A stretch of DNA of 64,000 bases from Chryseobacterium artocarpi (GTDB lineage Bacteria; Bacteroidota; Bacteroidia; Flavobacteriales; Weeksellaceae): assembly GCF_001684975.1 (NCBI RefSeq), contig NZ_MAYH01000034.1, forward strand, positions 1-64,000, given 5' to 3'. Every line of letters begins with the position of its first letter. Position 1 is the stretch's first letter. The translations under genes and the position numbers were made by a program. This document shows positions 42,605 to 51,280 of this stretch, one piece after another. Under the pieces are notes generated by a model that made no database searches, was not told where the DNA came from, and saw only the letters and a list, made by a program, of their open reading frames with translations.

Positions 42605-43816
42605 TTATATATCTCTCGGAAACATAAGGATATAGCGCGTCGTTTTATTCGTCATTAAACCTGATAAAAGCTGGTCTTCAGACTCATGAAGCTTTATTCT
42701 TCTGCCATTTTTCTGCAGCAAATAGATCGGTTGCTTTTCCGTGTCATAAGGTAAAAGCTTTCTTTTTATCTCATGTACCAATTCATTACCATTATCTATT
42801 CCAAAAAATTCATTGATATTTTTTACTTTTTCATCAATAATTTTTTCATCGAAAGGATGTGATGATATAATTGTTTTAGGAAGATTTCTCTGAATAACGC
42901 ATTTGCACCAGTAAGACAAAACAAAATCATCTGAATTCTGCCATTCTTTCATTGCCTGAATAATATCATTATCATCCAGCTGAGTAAAACGTTCTACATC
43001 TTCATCCGTAGCAGCACTTTTTCCTCTATATAAAAAGTATTTCAGATTTTCAGTTGCAGGAAGTTCAATGCCTTGAGAAATCAGATATTTGGCTCTTTCA
43101 AGAATTTTAACCAAAAGAAATTCCGCCAAAGCAGATGTCTTATGGTAATATACCTGCCAGTACATGAACATTCTTGCTGTTAAAAAGTTTTCTATGGAAT
43201 AAATTCCCTTCGCATCAATCACCAACTCTCCTTCCTCACAAACATTCATCATAGAAACGATCCTTTGTGTATTGATATTTCCTTCTGAAACTCCTGTAAA
43301 GAAGCTGTCTCTTTTCAGATAATCTAGTCTGTCCACATCCAATTGGGAAGAAATAAGCTGATTAAAAAACTTTCGGTGGTATTTTCCCTGAAACATTTCA
43401 ATCGCTAAAGATAACTGTCCGCCAAATTCTTCATTTAATTTATTCATCAGCAAAAGCGAAAGATTTTCGTGATGCCAGTCGTCCATCAACATGCTTTCCA
43501 AGGCGTGGGAAAACGGTCCATGCCCAATATCATGCATTAAAATTGCCAACATAGCCCCTTTTTCCTCTTCTTCAGAAATTTTAACCCCTTTCTGCTTTAA
43601 GGTTTCCAATGCTGTAAACATCAAATGCATTGCCCCTAAGGCATGATGAAACCTCGTATGTGTCGCTCCCGGAAAAATCAGGTTCAAAAGCCCGGTCTGC
43701 CCGATTCTTCTTAATCTCTGAAAATAGGGATGTTCAACAATATCAAATAAAATTTCGTGGGGAATTTTGATAAATCCATGAACAGGATCGTTGATAATTT
43801 TTAGCTTGTTCTGCAT
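42605..43816 (-). CDS. HD-domain phosphohydrolase (dGTPase-like)
   Basis: A 403-residue HD-superfamily protein. The N-terminal 'KIINDPVHGFIKIPHEI' and the metal-binding motifs 'HTRFHHALGAMHLM' and 'ILMHDIGHGPFSHALE' are intact. 'LDVDRLDYLKRDSFFTG' continues the dNTPase-like pattern. Related proteins are dNTP triphosphohydrolases or GTP-activated nucleotidases. I start at the ATG at 43816 (MQNKLKIINDP), because the first eight residues of the longer frame are poor. No neighbour suggests a specific role. Cytoplasmic. Confidence 0.9.
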   Translation of the reverse strand: MQNKLKIINDPVHGFIKIPHEILFDIVEHPYFQRLRRIGQTGLLNLIFPGATHTRFHHALGAMHLMFTALETLKQKGVKISEEEEKGAMLAILMHDIGHGPFSHALESMLMDDWHHENLSLLLMNKLNEEFGGQLSLAIEMFQGKYHRKFFNQLISSQLDVDRLDYLKRDSFFTGVSEGNINTQRIVSMMNVCEEGELVIDAKGIYSIENFLTARMFMYWQVYYHKTSALAEFLLVKILERAKYLISQGIELPATENLKYFLYRGKSAATDEDVERFTQLDDNDIIQAMKEWQNSDDFVLSYWCKCVIQRNLPKTIISSHPFDEKIIDEKVKNINEFFGIDNGNELVHEIKRKLLPYDTEKQPIYLLQKNGRRIKLHESEDQLLSGLMTNKTTRYILMFPRDI

Positions 43817-43837
43817 TGAATCGTCAATATTAGTAAA

Positions 43838-43845
43838 CAAAGTTA
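43838..43845 (-). promoter_or_regulatory. candidate -7 box for the HD-domain gene
   Basis: The minus-strand TAACTTTG matches TANNTTTG, 22 nt before the ATG at 43816. Confidence 0.38.
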
Positions 43846-43879
43846 GGAATTTTAAATTTGAAGGTGATTAAATTAGTAT

Positions 43880-44040
43880 TAAAAGACTGAAAGCAGGAAA
43901 AGGCAGATTATCAGTTATTGAATATAACAAATAAGAAGAAATATTATTCTTCAGAGCACTTTATATATATTGATTTTTAGTCGTTGTGAACTCATCATAA
44001 CTTACTCCTTTCATTTCCTAGCTTCCTTTCTCTAATAATT
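43880..44040. repeat. possible dispersed element, second copy
   Basis: A purine-rich block (GACTGAAAGCAGGAAAAGGC, near 43885) and a pyrimidine-rich block (CTTTCATTTCCTAGCTTCC, near 44013) flank an AT-rich core that includes AACAAATA. Both blocks and the core resemble 19835-20060. Alignment is loose, so this is tentative. No gene lies in this gap. Confidence 0.3.
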
Positions 44041-44052
44041 CATGAAAAACCC

Positions 44053-44083
44053 TTGCTGTTGTTACTTTAAACATTTATCTTTG
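44053..44083 (+). promoter_or_regulatory. candidate Bacteroidetes promoter for the S41 peptidase
   Basis: TTG (44053-44055), a 20-nt spacer, then TATCTTTG (44076-44083) are a full consensus match, 21 nt before the ATG at 44104. Confidence 0.6.
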
Positions 44084-44103
44084 AGAAAAACCAATACCTT
44101 TTG

Positions 44104-45744
44104 ATGAGAAAATATTTTCTTTTCATTTTATTATTTCTAAGTCTACCATTTTCCGCACAGATTTTATCCGAAAATCAAAAACTGGAATCCCTTTGCAGAG
44201 TTTGGGGATTTTTAAAATATTATCATCCAAACGTAGCAACAGGCAATCTAAACTGGGATCAGCAACTTTTTCAAAAGATTGATGAGCTTGATAAAATCAA
44301 TAATAAAACTGAACTCAATACCCTTTATTCTCAATGGATAGACAGTTTAGGAGAAGTAGAAATCTGTAAAGATTGTTTAAAAGAAGACAATGCACCTTAT
44401 TTTTTGAAAAATTTTGATCTGGGCTGGATCGACAATTCTGATGTATTCACGAAAAACACATCACAAAAACTACAATACATTAAAAACAACCGAAATATTG
44501 CAGCTAATCATTATATAGGAAAAGGCGGAAGGAAAATATATTTTAAGAATGAAAACTTATATGGTTCAAACTTCACGTCACGCTCCGTAAGTTTATTGGA
44601 ACTATTCCGATACTGGAATTATGTTGAATATTTCTTTCCTTATAAATATGAAACAGATCAAAACTGGAATGTTGTTTTAACAGAAATGATTCCCAGATTT
44701 CTATCGGCTAATAATGATACGGACTATCATCTTACATTAGCGGAACTGGTTGCTAAGACCGATGACTCTCACGCCTATTTATTTTCAACACCAATAAGTC
44801 TTCATTTGTATGGAAGTAAAAAAATCCCCGTAGAATATTCTTATGCGGAAGGTAAATTGGTTGTTACAAAAATCAATACAAATCGTTTTCATGAAAAGAC
44901 ACCTTTAAAAGTAGATGATGTTATTTATGATATTAATGGGGAAACAATTCCTCAGATCATTAATCGTCTTGGAAAATTTATTCCTGCCTCCAATTCCTGG
45001 GGAAAAATGAATAAGATTAAAAGTAAACTTCTTTTCAGTAAAGATGATTCGCTTAGTCTTAAAGTTGAAAGAGAAGGGCAAAATATAGAAATTATCGCTA
45101 AAACTTACCTGATCAAAGATATCGCTGTCAAAAAAACACCTGCTCCTAAAAAGTGGTACTTCATCGATCAGGAGAAGAAAATAGGATATGTTAATATGGG
45201 AATCATTACCAAAGAAGATTTGAATGAAATGTACAAAAACCTGAAATCTACAGAATCTATCATTTTCGATCTTAGAAATTATCCTAAACTCACCATCATT
45301 CCATTGAGTGAAATACTTCTTCCTAACGCTAGCCTTTATTATCAGTTTAATTTCCCGGAAACAACTTATCCAGGTAAATTTTATAGCAGGGTAAATAGTA
45401 TTGGCAGAAAAAATCCTGATTATTATAAAGGAAATGTAATAGTTTTGGTAGATGAAAATACCCAAAGCCAGGCAGAAACTACCACAATGATGTTCAAACA
45501 ACATCCAAAGGCAAAAGTAATTGGCAGTAATACTTCCGGCGCCAATGGTGATATTATTAAATTTAAAATTGCGGATCTTGATACATGCTTCACCGGGCTT
45601 GGAGCCTATTATCCTGACGGCAGAGAAACACAACGAATAGGAATCATTCCCGATATTATTATAAAACCTACAGTGGAAGGAATTAAAAACGGTAAAGATG
45701 AAGTTCTGGAAAGGGCTTTACAATATATAAAGACCAATGAATAG
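44104..45744 (+). CDS. S41 family peptidase, secreted
   Basis: A 546-residue protein with a signal peptide (...LPFSAQ). Residues about 160-240 form an N-terminal helical cap (YVEYFFPYKYETDQNWN). About 240-330 is a PDZ-like segment (VTKINTN...PLKVDDVIYDINGETI). About 330-540 is the tail-specific protease domain, with 'IIFDLRNYP' and the active-site region 'VLVDENTQSQAETTTMM', whose Ser is the probable nucleophile, then 'VIGSNTSGANGDI'. The family cleaves C-termini of exported proteins. I chose ATG 44104 over the in-frame TTG at 44101. Its downstream neighbour is porX, 132 nt away with no terminator seen between. Confidence 0.9.
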   Translation: MRKYFLFILLFLSLPFSAQILSENQKLESLCRVWGFLKYYHPNVATGNLNWDQQLFQKIDELDKINNKTELNTLYSQWIDSLGEVEICKDCLKEDNAPYFLKNFDLGWIDNSDVFTKNTSQKLQYIKNNRNIAANHYIGKGGRKIYFKNENLYGSNFTSRSVSLLELFRYWNYVEYFFPYKYETDQNWNVVLTEMIPRFLSANNDTDYHLTLAELVAKTDDSHAYLFSTPISLHLYGSKKIPVEYSYAEGKLVVTKINTNRFHEKTPLKVDDVIYDINGETIPQIINRLGKFIPASNSWGKMNKIKSKLLFSKDDSLSLKVEREGQNIEIIAKTYLIKDIAVKKTPAPKKWYFIDQEKKIGYVNMGIITKEDLNEMYKNLKSTESIIFDLRNYPKLTIIPLSEILLPNASLYYQFNFPETTYPGKFYSRVNSIGRKNPDYYKGNVIVLVDENTQSQAETTTMMFKQHPKAKVIGSNTSGANGDIIKFKIADLDTCFTGLGAYYPDGRETQRIGIIPDIIIKPTVEGIKNGKDEVLERALQYIKTNE

Positions 45745-45876
45745 ATAGCCCGGAAAGATGAAATATTATGAAGTATTTTCATTTAACTAATATTTAACTT
45801 TTAATCTTTCGATTTTGTGAGATTTTAAAAGGATTTGGTCAACATTTTGATAGAATAATCATGTAAAAAATAAATT

Positions 45877-47421
45877 ATGTCAGAAAAGATATTATGGATC
45901 GATGATGAAATAGATTTACTTAAACCTCATATCGTATTTTTAGAAAAGAAAGGTTATCAGGTAACCCCTGTTAATAACGTGAATGAGGCTTTGGAACTTA
46001 TGGATTCAGAGAAATTTGCATTAACGCTAATTGATGAAAATATGCCCGGAATTTCCGGGTTGGAAGCCATTCCTATGATTAAGGAAAAAGATAGTTCCTT
46101 AAAGATCGTAATGGTTACCAAAAGCGAAGAAGAACACATTATGGAAGAGGCGATCGGGTCTCAAATTGCCGATTATATCTTAAAGCCGGTAAATCCAAAC
46201 CAAATATTACTTTCATTAAAGAAAAATCTTCAGCAGGAAAATCTGGTGGAACAAAAAACCATCTTACAGTACCAGCAGGAATTCAGAAACCTTTCTATGG
46301 AACTTTCTTATCTGAGAACGTATCAGGAATGGGCTGAATATTACAAAAAGATCCTAAGTTGGGAAATTAAGTTTGATAAAGTAGCAGACAATGAATTTGC
46401 AGATCTTTTACAATCTCAGAAAGAAGAAGCCAATATTCAGTTTGCTAAATTTATTGAGAAAAATTATGAGGACTGGCTTACCGATTCAGACAAACCTATG
46501 ATGAGCCATACTCTTTTCAAAGAAAAAGTAAAGCCTGAGGTTGAAAAAGACAAGGTACTTTTATTGATGGTAGACAACCTTCGTTATGATCAATGGAAGG
46601 TAATAGAACCATTATTTACAAAGTATTATAACAAAATTTCAGAAGATTATTATTACAGTATTCTTCCTACCGCTACTCAATATGCAAGAAACTCTTTCTT
46701 TGCAGGCTTGATGCCGTCAGAAATTGAAAAAAGATTTCCGGATAAATGGTTCAACGACAATGAAGAAGGAAACAAAAACGAATTTGAGCGCGATTTCCTG
46801 GAAGATCAAATGAAAAGAATCGGACTTGGTTCTAAGTCTATGAAGTACCTTAAAGTACTTAATGCAGATTTTGAAAGAAAGATCTATGATGATTTCAACC
46901 AACACAAGAACAATGATCTATTGGTAATTGTTTACAATTTTATCGATATTCTTTCACATGCTAAGACTGATAACCATATCGTGGATCAGCTTATCCGTGA
47001 TGATAAAACTTTCCGTTCATTAACATTCAACTGGTTTGAAAACTCTTCGTTATTGAAGATTATTAAAGCTGCTGCTGAAAATGGATATAAATTAGTGATT
47101 ACTACCGATCACGGAACTGTTTACGTTAAAAAACCAAGTAAAGTAGTTGGAGACAGAGAAACATCTACCAACATCCGATATAAAACAGGTAAAAGTTTAA
47201 CTTACGATGATAGTGACGTTTGGGCAATTACCAATCCTGAAAAACTTTTCCTTCCAAAAGGAAATTTAAGCTCGAAGTATATTTTCGCAAAAAACAACAC
47301 CTTCCTTGCTTATCCAAAGAATTACAATCATTTTGTAAATTACTATAAAGAGACTTACCAGCACGGTGGAATATCATTGGAAGAATGTATTATTCCTATC
47401 AGTATTTTAGAACCCAAGTAG
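45877..47421 (+). CDS. porX: T9SS response regulator PorX (receiver plus PglZ domain)
   Basis: A 514-residue two-domain regulator. Residues 1-120 are a response-regulator receiver: acidic 'IDDE', phospho-acceptor D53 in 'LIDENMPGIS', Thr/Lys in 'MVTKS' and 'YILKPVNP'. Residues about 200-510 are a PglZ/alkaline phosphatase-like domain with 'LLMVDNLRYDQW', 'LPTATQYARNSFFAG', and metal-binding 'VITTDHGTVYVKK'. PorX works with the kinase PorY and the sigma factor SigP to control T9SS genes, and its PglZ domain hydrolyses phosphodiester substrates in Porphyromonas and Flavobacterium. No kinase gene is next to it, as is usual. Confidence 0.95.
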   Translation: MSEKILWIDDEIDLLKPHIVFLEKKGYQVTPVNNVNEALELMDSEKFALTLIDENMPGISGLEAIPMIKEKDSSLKIVMVTKSEEEHIMEEAIGSQIADYILKPVNPNQILLSLKKNLQQENLVEQKTILQYQQEFRNLSMELSYLRTYQEWAEYYKKILSWEIKFDKVADNEFADLLQSQKEEANIQFAKFIEKNYEDWLTDSDKPMMSHTLFKEKVKPEVEKDKVLLLMVDNLRYDQWKVIEPLFTKYYNKISEDYYYSILPTATQYARNSFFAGLMPSEIEKRFPDKWFNDNEEGNKNEFERDFLEDQMKRIGLGSKSMKYLKVLNADFERKIYDDFNQHKNNDLLVIVYNFIDILSHAKTDNHIVDQLIRDDKTFRSLTFNWFENSSLLKIIKAAAENGYKLVITTDHGTVYVKKPSKVVGDRETSTNIRYKTGKSLTYDDSDVWAITNPEKLFLPKGNLSSKYIFAKNNTFLAYPKNYNHFVNYYKETYQHGGISLEECIIPISILEPK

Positions 47422-47454
47422 TTTTTTTCATAGTTTATTTAATTTTGGGTCTAG

Positions 47455-47493
47455 GCGGGAAAAATCGGTTGATTTTTCCCGCTTCTTTTTTTA
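47455..47493 (+). terminator. terminator of porX
   Basis: GCGGGAAAAATC / GATTTTTCCCGC around GGTT is followed by TTCTTTTTTT; a strong rho-independent hairpin. Confidence 0.93.
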
Positions 47494-47531
47494 TAGTCTT
47501 CAAGAGTTCATATCTTCGTAAAAAATAAATC

Positions 47532-47822
47532 ATGTTTATTATTTCGCTAACGTACAAAGTTGTTCTTGAGAATGTGGAACAGCATATTCCGGAACACAAT
47601 ATCTTTCTTCAGAAATACTATGACTCAGGATTTTTTATCGCCTCAGGAAGAAAAGAACCTCGAACTGGTGGTATTATCATAAGCAATGCTCAATCTAAGG
47701 AAGAAGTTCTGGAAATCATCAAAGAGGATCCTTTTTATATCCACCAGATTGCAGATTATGAGATCACTGAGTTTCTCCCATCGAAATACAACGAAAACTT
47801 TAAATTCTTTATAAAAGACTAA
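47532..47822 (+). CDS. YciI family protein
   Basis: A 96-residue dimeric alpha-beta barrel protein of the YciI/DUF family. It has 'MFIISLTYKVVLENVEQHIPEH', 'FLQKYYDSGFFIASGRK', the 'GGIII' strand and 'EDPFYIHQIADYEITEF'. The typical His-Asp pair of YciI is partly visible (PEHNIF, EDPF). Function is unknown; some members are dehydratase or dehalogenase-like. Its stop overlaps the xth start by 1 nt (TAATG), giving a two-gene operon. Confidence 0.88.
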   Translation: MFIISLTYKVVLENVEQHIPEHNIFLQKYYDSGFFIASGRKEPRTGGIIISNAQSKEEVLEIIKEDPFYIHQIADYEITEFLPSKYNENFKFFIKD

Positions 47823-48586
47823 TGAGATTAATTACATACAATGTCAACGGAATCAGGGCTGCCTTTACCAAAGATTTCCTTGGCTGGCTAAAGACTGCAG
47901 ACCCGGATGTGATCTGTATTCAGGAAAGTAAAGCCGGAAACGATCAGATAGATATCGAAAGCCTTGAAAAATTAGGTTACCACAGTTATTGGCACTCAGC
48001 TGTAAGAAAAGGCTATAGCGGCGTCGGAATTGCTTCAAAAATCAAACCCAATCACGTAGAATATGGTTGCGGTATTGAAAGCTATGATAATGAAGGAAGA
48101 GTTATCCGTGCAGATTTTGATGATTTCTCTGCCATCTCGGTCTATGTTCCGTCTGCATCTAATATTGAGCGACTGGAGTTTAAAATGCAATTCTGCCATG
48201 ACTTTCTCGCTTACATTAAAAACTTAAAAAAGGAAATTCCAAACCTTATTATATCTGGGGATTTTAATATTTGCCATGAGGCAATTGACATTCATAATCC
48301 TGTTGGCTTAAAGAACGTTTCAGGATTCCTTCCTATGGAAAGAGAATGGATGACCAATTTCATCAATGAATGTGAATTGATTGATAGTTTCAGGTTCTTT
48401 AATAATGAACCCGATAATTATACATGGTGGAGCTACAGACAAAATTCAAGGGAAAGAAATAAAGGCTGGAGACTAGATTATAACTTTGCATCTTATAGCT
48501 TAAAAGAAAAGCTTACAAGAGCTGTTATTTTAAAGGAAGCTGTACATTCCGACCATTGCCCTGCCTTACTGGAAATAGATGTATAA
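47822..48586 (+). CDS. xth: exodeoxyribonuclease III
   Basis: A 254-residue AP endonuclease/exonuclease III of the EEP superfamily, acting in base excision repair. Motifs are 'YNVNGIRAAFTKDF', 'ICIQESKAGND' (Glu metal ligand), 'SGDFNICHEAIDIHNP' (Asp-Asn), 'WRLDYNF' and the catalytic 'VHSDHCPALLEI' (Asp-His). Length is normal. It is translationally coupled to the YciI gene. Confidence 0.95.
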   Translation: MRLITYNVNGIRAAFTKDFLGWLKTADPDVICIQESKAGNDQIDIESLEKLGYHSYWHSAVRKGYSGVGIASKIKPNHVEYGCGIESYDNEGRVIRADFDDFSAISVYVPSASNIERLEFKMQFCHDFLAYIKNLKKEIPNLIISGDFNICHEAIDIHNPVGLKNVSGFLPMEREWMTNFINECELIDSFRFFNNEPDNYTWWSYRQNSRERNKGWRLDYNFASYSLKEKLTRAVILKEAVHSDHCPALLEIDV

Positions 48587-48610
48587 TAACAAGCTAATAT
48601 CCACCAACAC

Positions 48611-48642
48611 AAAAGCCAGCTGGATTTCAGCTGGCTTTTTTT
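48611..48642. terminator. terminator after xth
   Basis: AAAAGCCAGCTG / CAGCTGGCTTTT around GATTT with flanking A and T runs; it can serve both converging genes. Confidence 0.92.
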
Positions 48643-48658
48643 AATTTAAATCATAAAA

Positions 48659-49030
48659 TTAATCGACAATTTCATATTCAACCGGAATTGTACCATGACT
48701 GATATCTCCGATCTCATCGAACGCAGCTTTAGACATGTCTAAAGATCTTGATGAATGGTAAGGTCCTCTGTCATTAATTCTCACTATTACCTCTTTACCA
48801 TTTTTAAGGTTTGTTACCTTAACGTTTGTTCCAAATGGAAGCGTTCTGTTTGCTGCAGTAAACTTTGAGTTATCAAAAATTTCTCCGCTAGCGGTTTTTC
48901 TACCGTTAAATTTATCGTGGTAGTACGATGCATAACTTGTTTTTTTCGCATCTAAGGTATTATTCGTAAATGAATAAACTCCTAAGGTTGAAATCATCAT
49001 TATGATTACGAGAATGAATCTTTTCATCAT
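48659..49030 (-). CDS. RlpA-like double-psi beta-barrel protein
   Basis: A 123-residue exported protein with a signal peptide (...YSFTN). The mature part is the RlpA double-psi beta-barrel: 'SYASYYHDKFNGRKTASGE', 'AANRTLPFGTNVKVTN', 'VIVRINDRGPYHSSRSLDMSKAAFDEIG'. RlpA enzymes are lytic transglycosylases acting on peptidoglycan strands without stem peptides. The catalytic Glu/Asp pattern (SGE, NDRGP, LDMS) is present. The C-terminal SPOR domain found in Pseudomonas RlpA is absent, so targeting to the septum is uncertain. An alternative ATG at 49027 would remove one Met. Confidence 0.9.
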   Translation of the reverse strand: MMKRFILVIIMMISTLGVYSFTNNTLDAKKTSYASYYHDKFNGRKTASGEIFDNSKFTAANRTLPFGTNVKVTNLKNGKEVIVRINDRGPYHSSRSLDMSKAAFDEIGDISHGTIPVEYEIVD

Positions 49031-49380
49031 TTTGAACTTTTATTGGTTTTGACGGAGCAAAAGTATCAGGAATCTTTTTATCTCCCTATTCCAATTGTTA
49101 AAAACTGTTAACAAAATAAAAACAAAATGTTAATTAACTCTGTAACCACCTATAAATAGGGACTTTGAAAGACACTGTTAAAAAGTGTTAAAAAAAACAC
49201 TAAAATGTTAATTTATTTAACTAATCAATGCATAATTTCATAAATTTAAAATAATAAAACACTGATAATCAATATTTTAAATATTAGCGAAATTTATATT
49301 TTTTAAAGGGATAAATAGGTAAGAGATATAAAAGTCTTAAGGTTTAAAATCACTCAAATCCATGTTAAACAAAAGGCTGA

Positions 49381-49542
49381 ATGGCATTAAGCTTCTCTAC
49401 AGATAGTTATTTTAACAATAAAAATACCCTCAAAAAATATAAAAAATCATTACTGGGTCATATTTTAAAGAAAAAGTTTTTGGATTTCAACAAATTAAAT
49501 GATCGAATGCGCTCATGTGAATACTTCAAAAATAAGTTTTAA
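49381..49542 (+). CDS. possible small basic protein, 53 residues
   Basis: This ORF, too short for usual gene calls, starts MALSFSTDSYFNN and ends YFKNKF. It is very Lys/Asn-rich with a hydrophobic-basic centre (KKYKKSLLGHILKKKFLDF) that could form an amphipathic helix. The upstream AAAGGCTGA is a weak ribosome-binding site. No family is recognised. A chance ORF in AT-rich DNA is quite possible. Confidence 0.25.
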   Translation: MALSFSTDSYFNNKNTLKKYKKSLLGHILKKKFLDFNKLNDRMRSCEYFKNKF

Positions 49543-49793
49543 TGATCAGATTAGAAAATTTTAGCCTAAAAAATGAATTGTTTTGTATTGAAATTTTAAT
49601 GAGATGATAGTAATTTCAACCTATAAAGTATTGGAAAGGTAAATTTGAATTTTTTCCCGCTAAAGATCTAAAGCCAAGATTATTTTATAATAGATCATTT
49701 TTAAGCTTTAAAAAGCTATTTAAGAAGTTAATCATCTTATTATCACAAAACGATTTATGTAATGTTCTTATAAAAGAATTGAAGTATCTAAAA

Positions 49794-49824
49794 AACAAAA
49801 AAACCAATGATTGCTCATTGGTTT
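49794..49824 (-). terminator. terminator of the secreted protein gene at 49847
   Basis: AAACCAATGA / TCATTGGTTT around a 4-nt loop, with a T-run in the minus direction. Confidence 0.88.
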
Positions 49825-49846
49825 CTATATAATTAAAATATTAATC

Positions 49847-50593
49847 TTATTTGATGTATTCTAATACATAATCATATGTATCAGCAGGATACACAACAGA
49901 CATACTAGGAGAACCTGTAACAGCATTATTCGTAGCACCGATATTATAAGAATAAAGGTCTCTTGAATAAACTACTTTATTTCCTGTTCCGTTCACTTTA
50001 TAGATAGTAATTCCATATAAAGAAGTCATACCTGAAGGTGAAGGAATAGTCACTGAAGTAGAAGTACCTGTTGTAGTAAAGCTTCCTTTGATTGCATATA
50101 CTTGCTTATCAACTCCTGCACTAACATTGATTAATGTATTAGTAGCTACTTCATTAGTTCCGATAGTTACTTTAGGTGAAGCACCTACAGCAATCCACTG
50201 ACCTGTAGAAGTTGCATAAGAATTGGTAGCACCTCCTGTTGGATTAGAGAAATAATAGAATCCCGGAGCAACAGTCTGACTACCAACACCTGATCCAGTA
50301 GTTGGTGTAGAACCTGCTTTAGTATTATATACTATCATACCATCGTATGCAGTAGGGAAGTTAAAGTTACTTGTCGTAGCTGTAGCAAAGGTAAAAACAG
50401 TTAGATCTGTTCTAGGGAACGCAAGACCTTTACCATTATTAGCTCCATTTGAGAATCCATTGGCAGATGCATCTAAAAACGCAGATTGCCCTGCAATGTT
50501 TGTACTAATAGCATTATTAGCTCTTAACTGAGCAAATGTTACATTTACAGATGCTGTAATGGCTAAAACTATTGAGGTTAAATATAATTTCAT
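49847..50593 (-). CDS. secreted Gly/Ser/Thr-rich protein of unknown function
   Basis: A 248-residue exported protein with a signal peptide (...VTFAQ). The mature chain is rich in Gly, Ser, Thr and Asn. It contains 'AFLDASANGFSNGANNGKGLAFPRTDLTVF', which resembles the 'GKGLxFPRTDLT' segment of Bacteroidetes surface proteins. A C-terminal beta-rich region follows (KVTIGTNEVATNTLIN...YDYVLEYIK). There is no T9SS sorting domain. It is 21 nt downstream of another exported protein and ends at a hairpin. I recall such pairs in Chryseobacterium but no function. Confidence 0.8.
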   Translation of the reverse strand: MKLYLTSIVLAITASVNVTFAQLRANNAISTNIAGQSAFLDASANGFSNGANNGKGLAFPRTDLTVFTFATATTSNFNFPTAYDGMIVYNTKAGSTPTTGSGVGSQTVAPGFYYFSNPTGGATNSYATSTGQWIAVGASPKVTIGTNEVATNTLINVSAGVDKQVYAIKGSFTTTGTSTSVTIPSPSGMTSLYGITIYKVNGTGNKVVYSRDLYSYNIGATNNAVTGSPSMSVVYPADTYDYVLEYIK

Positions 50594-50614
50594 AATATAA
50601 ATGTGTTTTTAAGA

Positions 50615-51280
50615 TTAAAAGCTACTATAACTATACCAAACTGCTCCATCACAGATATAGCTTAACGCTCCACCGGGTCCTGTTGGGGAAACAGTTGCTT
50701 GAGGGCTGATAGTTCCAGGAGTACCTGTTACGCTGAATCCACCAAAACCAGATGTGTTATCAATAAATGTGATAATTTTACCATTACTCTTAGTTAGAGC
50801 ATCCAGATTAAATGAAGATCCAATAGTATTTACAATAATTGCATTACCTAAATCAGCATCAGAAATAGTATTTGCTGTTTGTAATCTTACAGACATACCA
50901 GCTGGTGCAGTATTAGCAACAAGTGGTCTCCAAACATTGTTACCGTTTGTACCATCATAGTAGTGAAAACCAGTAGCAACAACATTCACTGTTTTACCGG
51001 TTCCAGTTCCTCCTAATGCATTAACGAATACTAACGCTCCGTTTTGTGCACTTGCACCACTTGCAGATCCATTAGCATATGCATTATTTTTAGCTTCTAA
51101 TTCAGCTCTTGACATACGAGGGACCAATACAGCATCAGGTCTAGCATTATCTGTAGTATTTGCTACAACATCTAAAGTAGCGGCAGGTGTGGTTGTGTTA
51201 ATCCCCACTCTCCCTTGCTGAGCCTTTGAAAGCGCCGTAAAGGCAACGAGCATAGTCGCTGTTAATAAAAATTTTTTCAT
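50615..51280 (-). CDS. secreted protein with 'VGINTTTPAATLDV' N-terminus
   Basis: A 221-residue exported protein with a signal peptide (...ALSKAQ). The mature N-terminus 'GRVGINTTTPAATLDVVANT' is a motif common in Bacteroidetes surface proteins and in some tail-fibre-like proteins. 'DAVLVPRMSRAELEAKNNAY', 'GALVFVNALGG' and 'GFHYYDGTNGNNVWRPL' follow, and the C-terminus is Gly/Pro/Ser-rich. It is probably a structural or adhesive surface protein. It is the first gene of a pair with the protein at 49847-50593; both have the same general composition. Confidence 0.8.
   Translation of the reverse strand: MKKFLLTATMLVAFTALSKAQQGRVGINTTTPAATLDVVANTTDNARPDAVLVPRMSRAELEAKNNAYANGSASGASAQNGALVFVNALGGTGTGKTVNVVATGFHYYDGTNGNNVWRPLVANTAPAGMSVRLQTANTISDADLGNAIIVNTIGSSFNLDALTKSNGKIITFIDNTSGFGGFSVTGTPGTISPQATVSPTGPGGALSYICDGAVWYSYSSF

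Larger units (their letters stand above)
49031..49846. other. 816-nt AT-rich intergenic region
   Basis: No gene of conserved type is recognised. Near the left end (49096-49220) the motif TGTTAA or its complement recurs several times. A plus-strand 53-codon ORF at 49381-49542 is described separately. A hairpin at 49794-49824 terminates the minus-strand gene at 49847. The rest is nearly featureless and strongly AT-rich. Confidence 0.6.

Noticed and set aside
44905..45633. 242-residue minus-strand frame opposite the S41 peptidase
   Set aside because: It is a shadow of the S41 peptidase gene, rich in Ile/Phe/Cys, with no family resemblance and no promoter.
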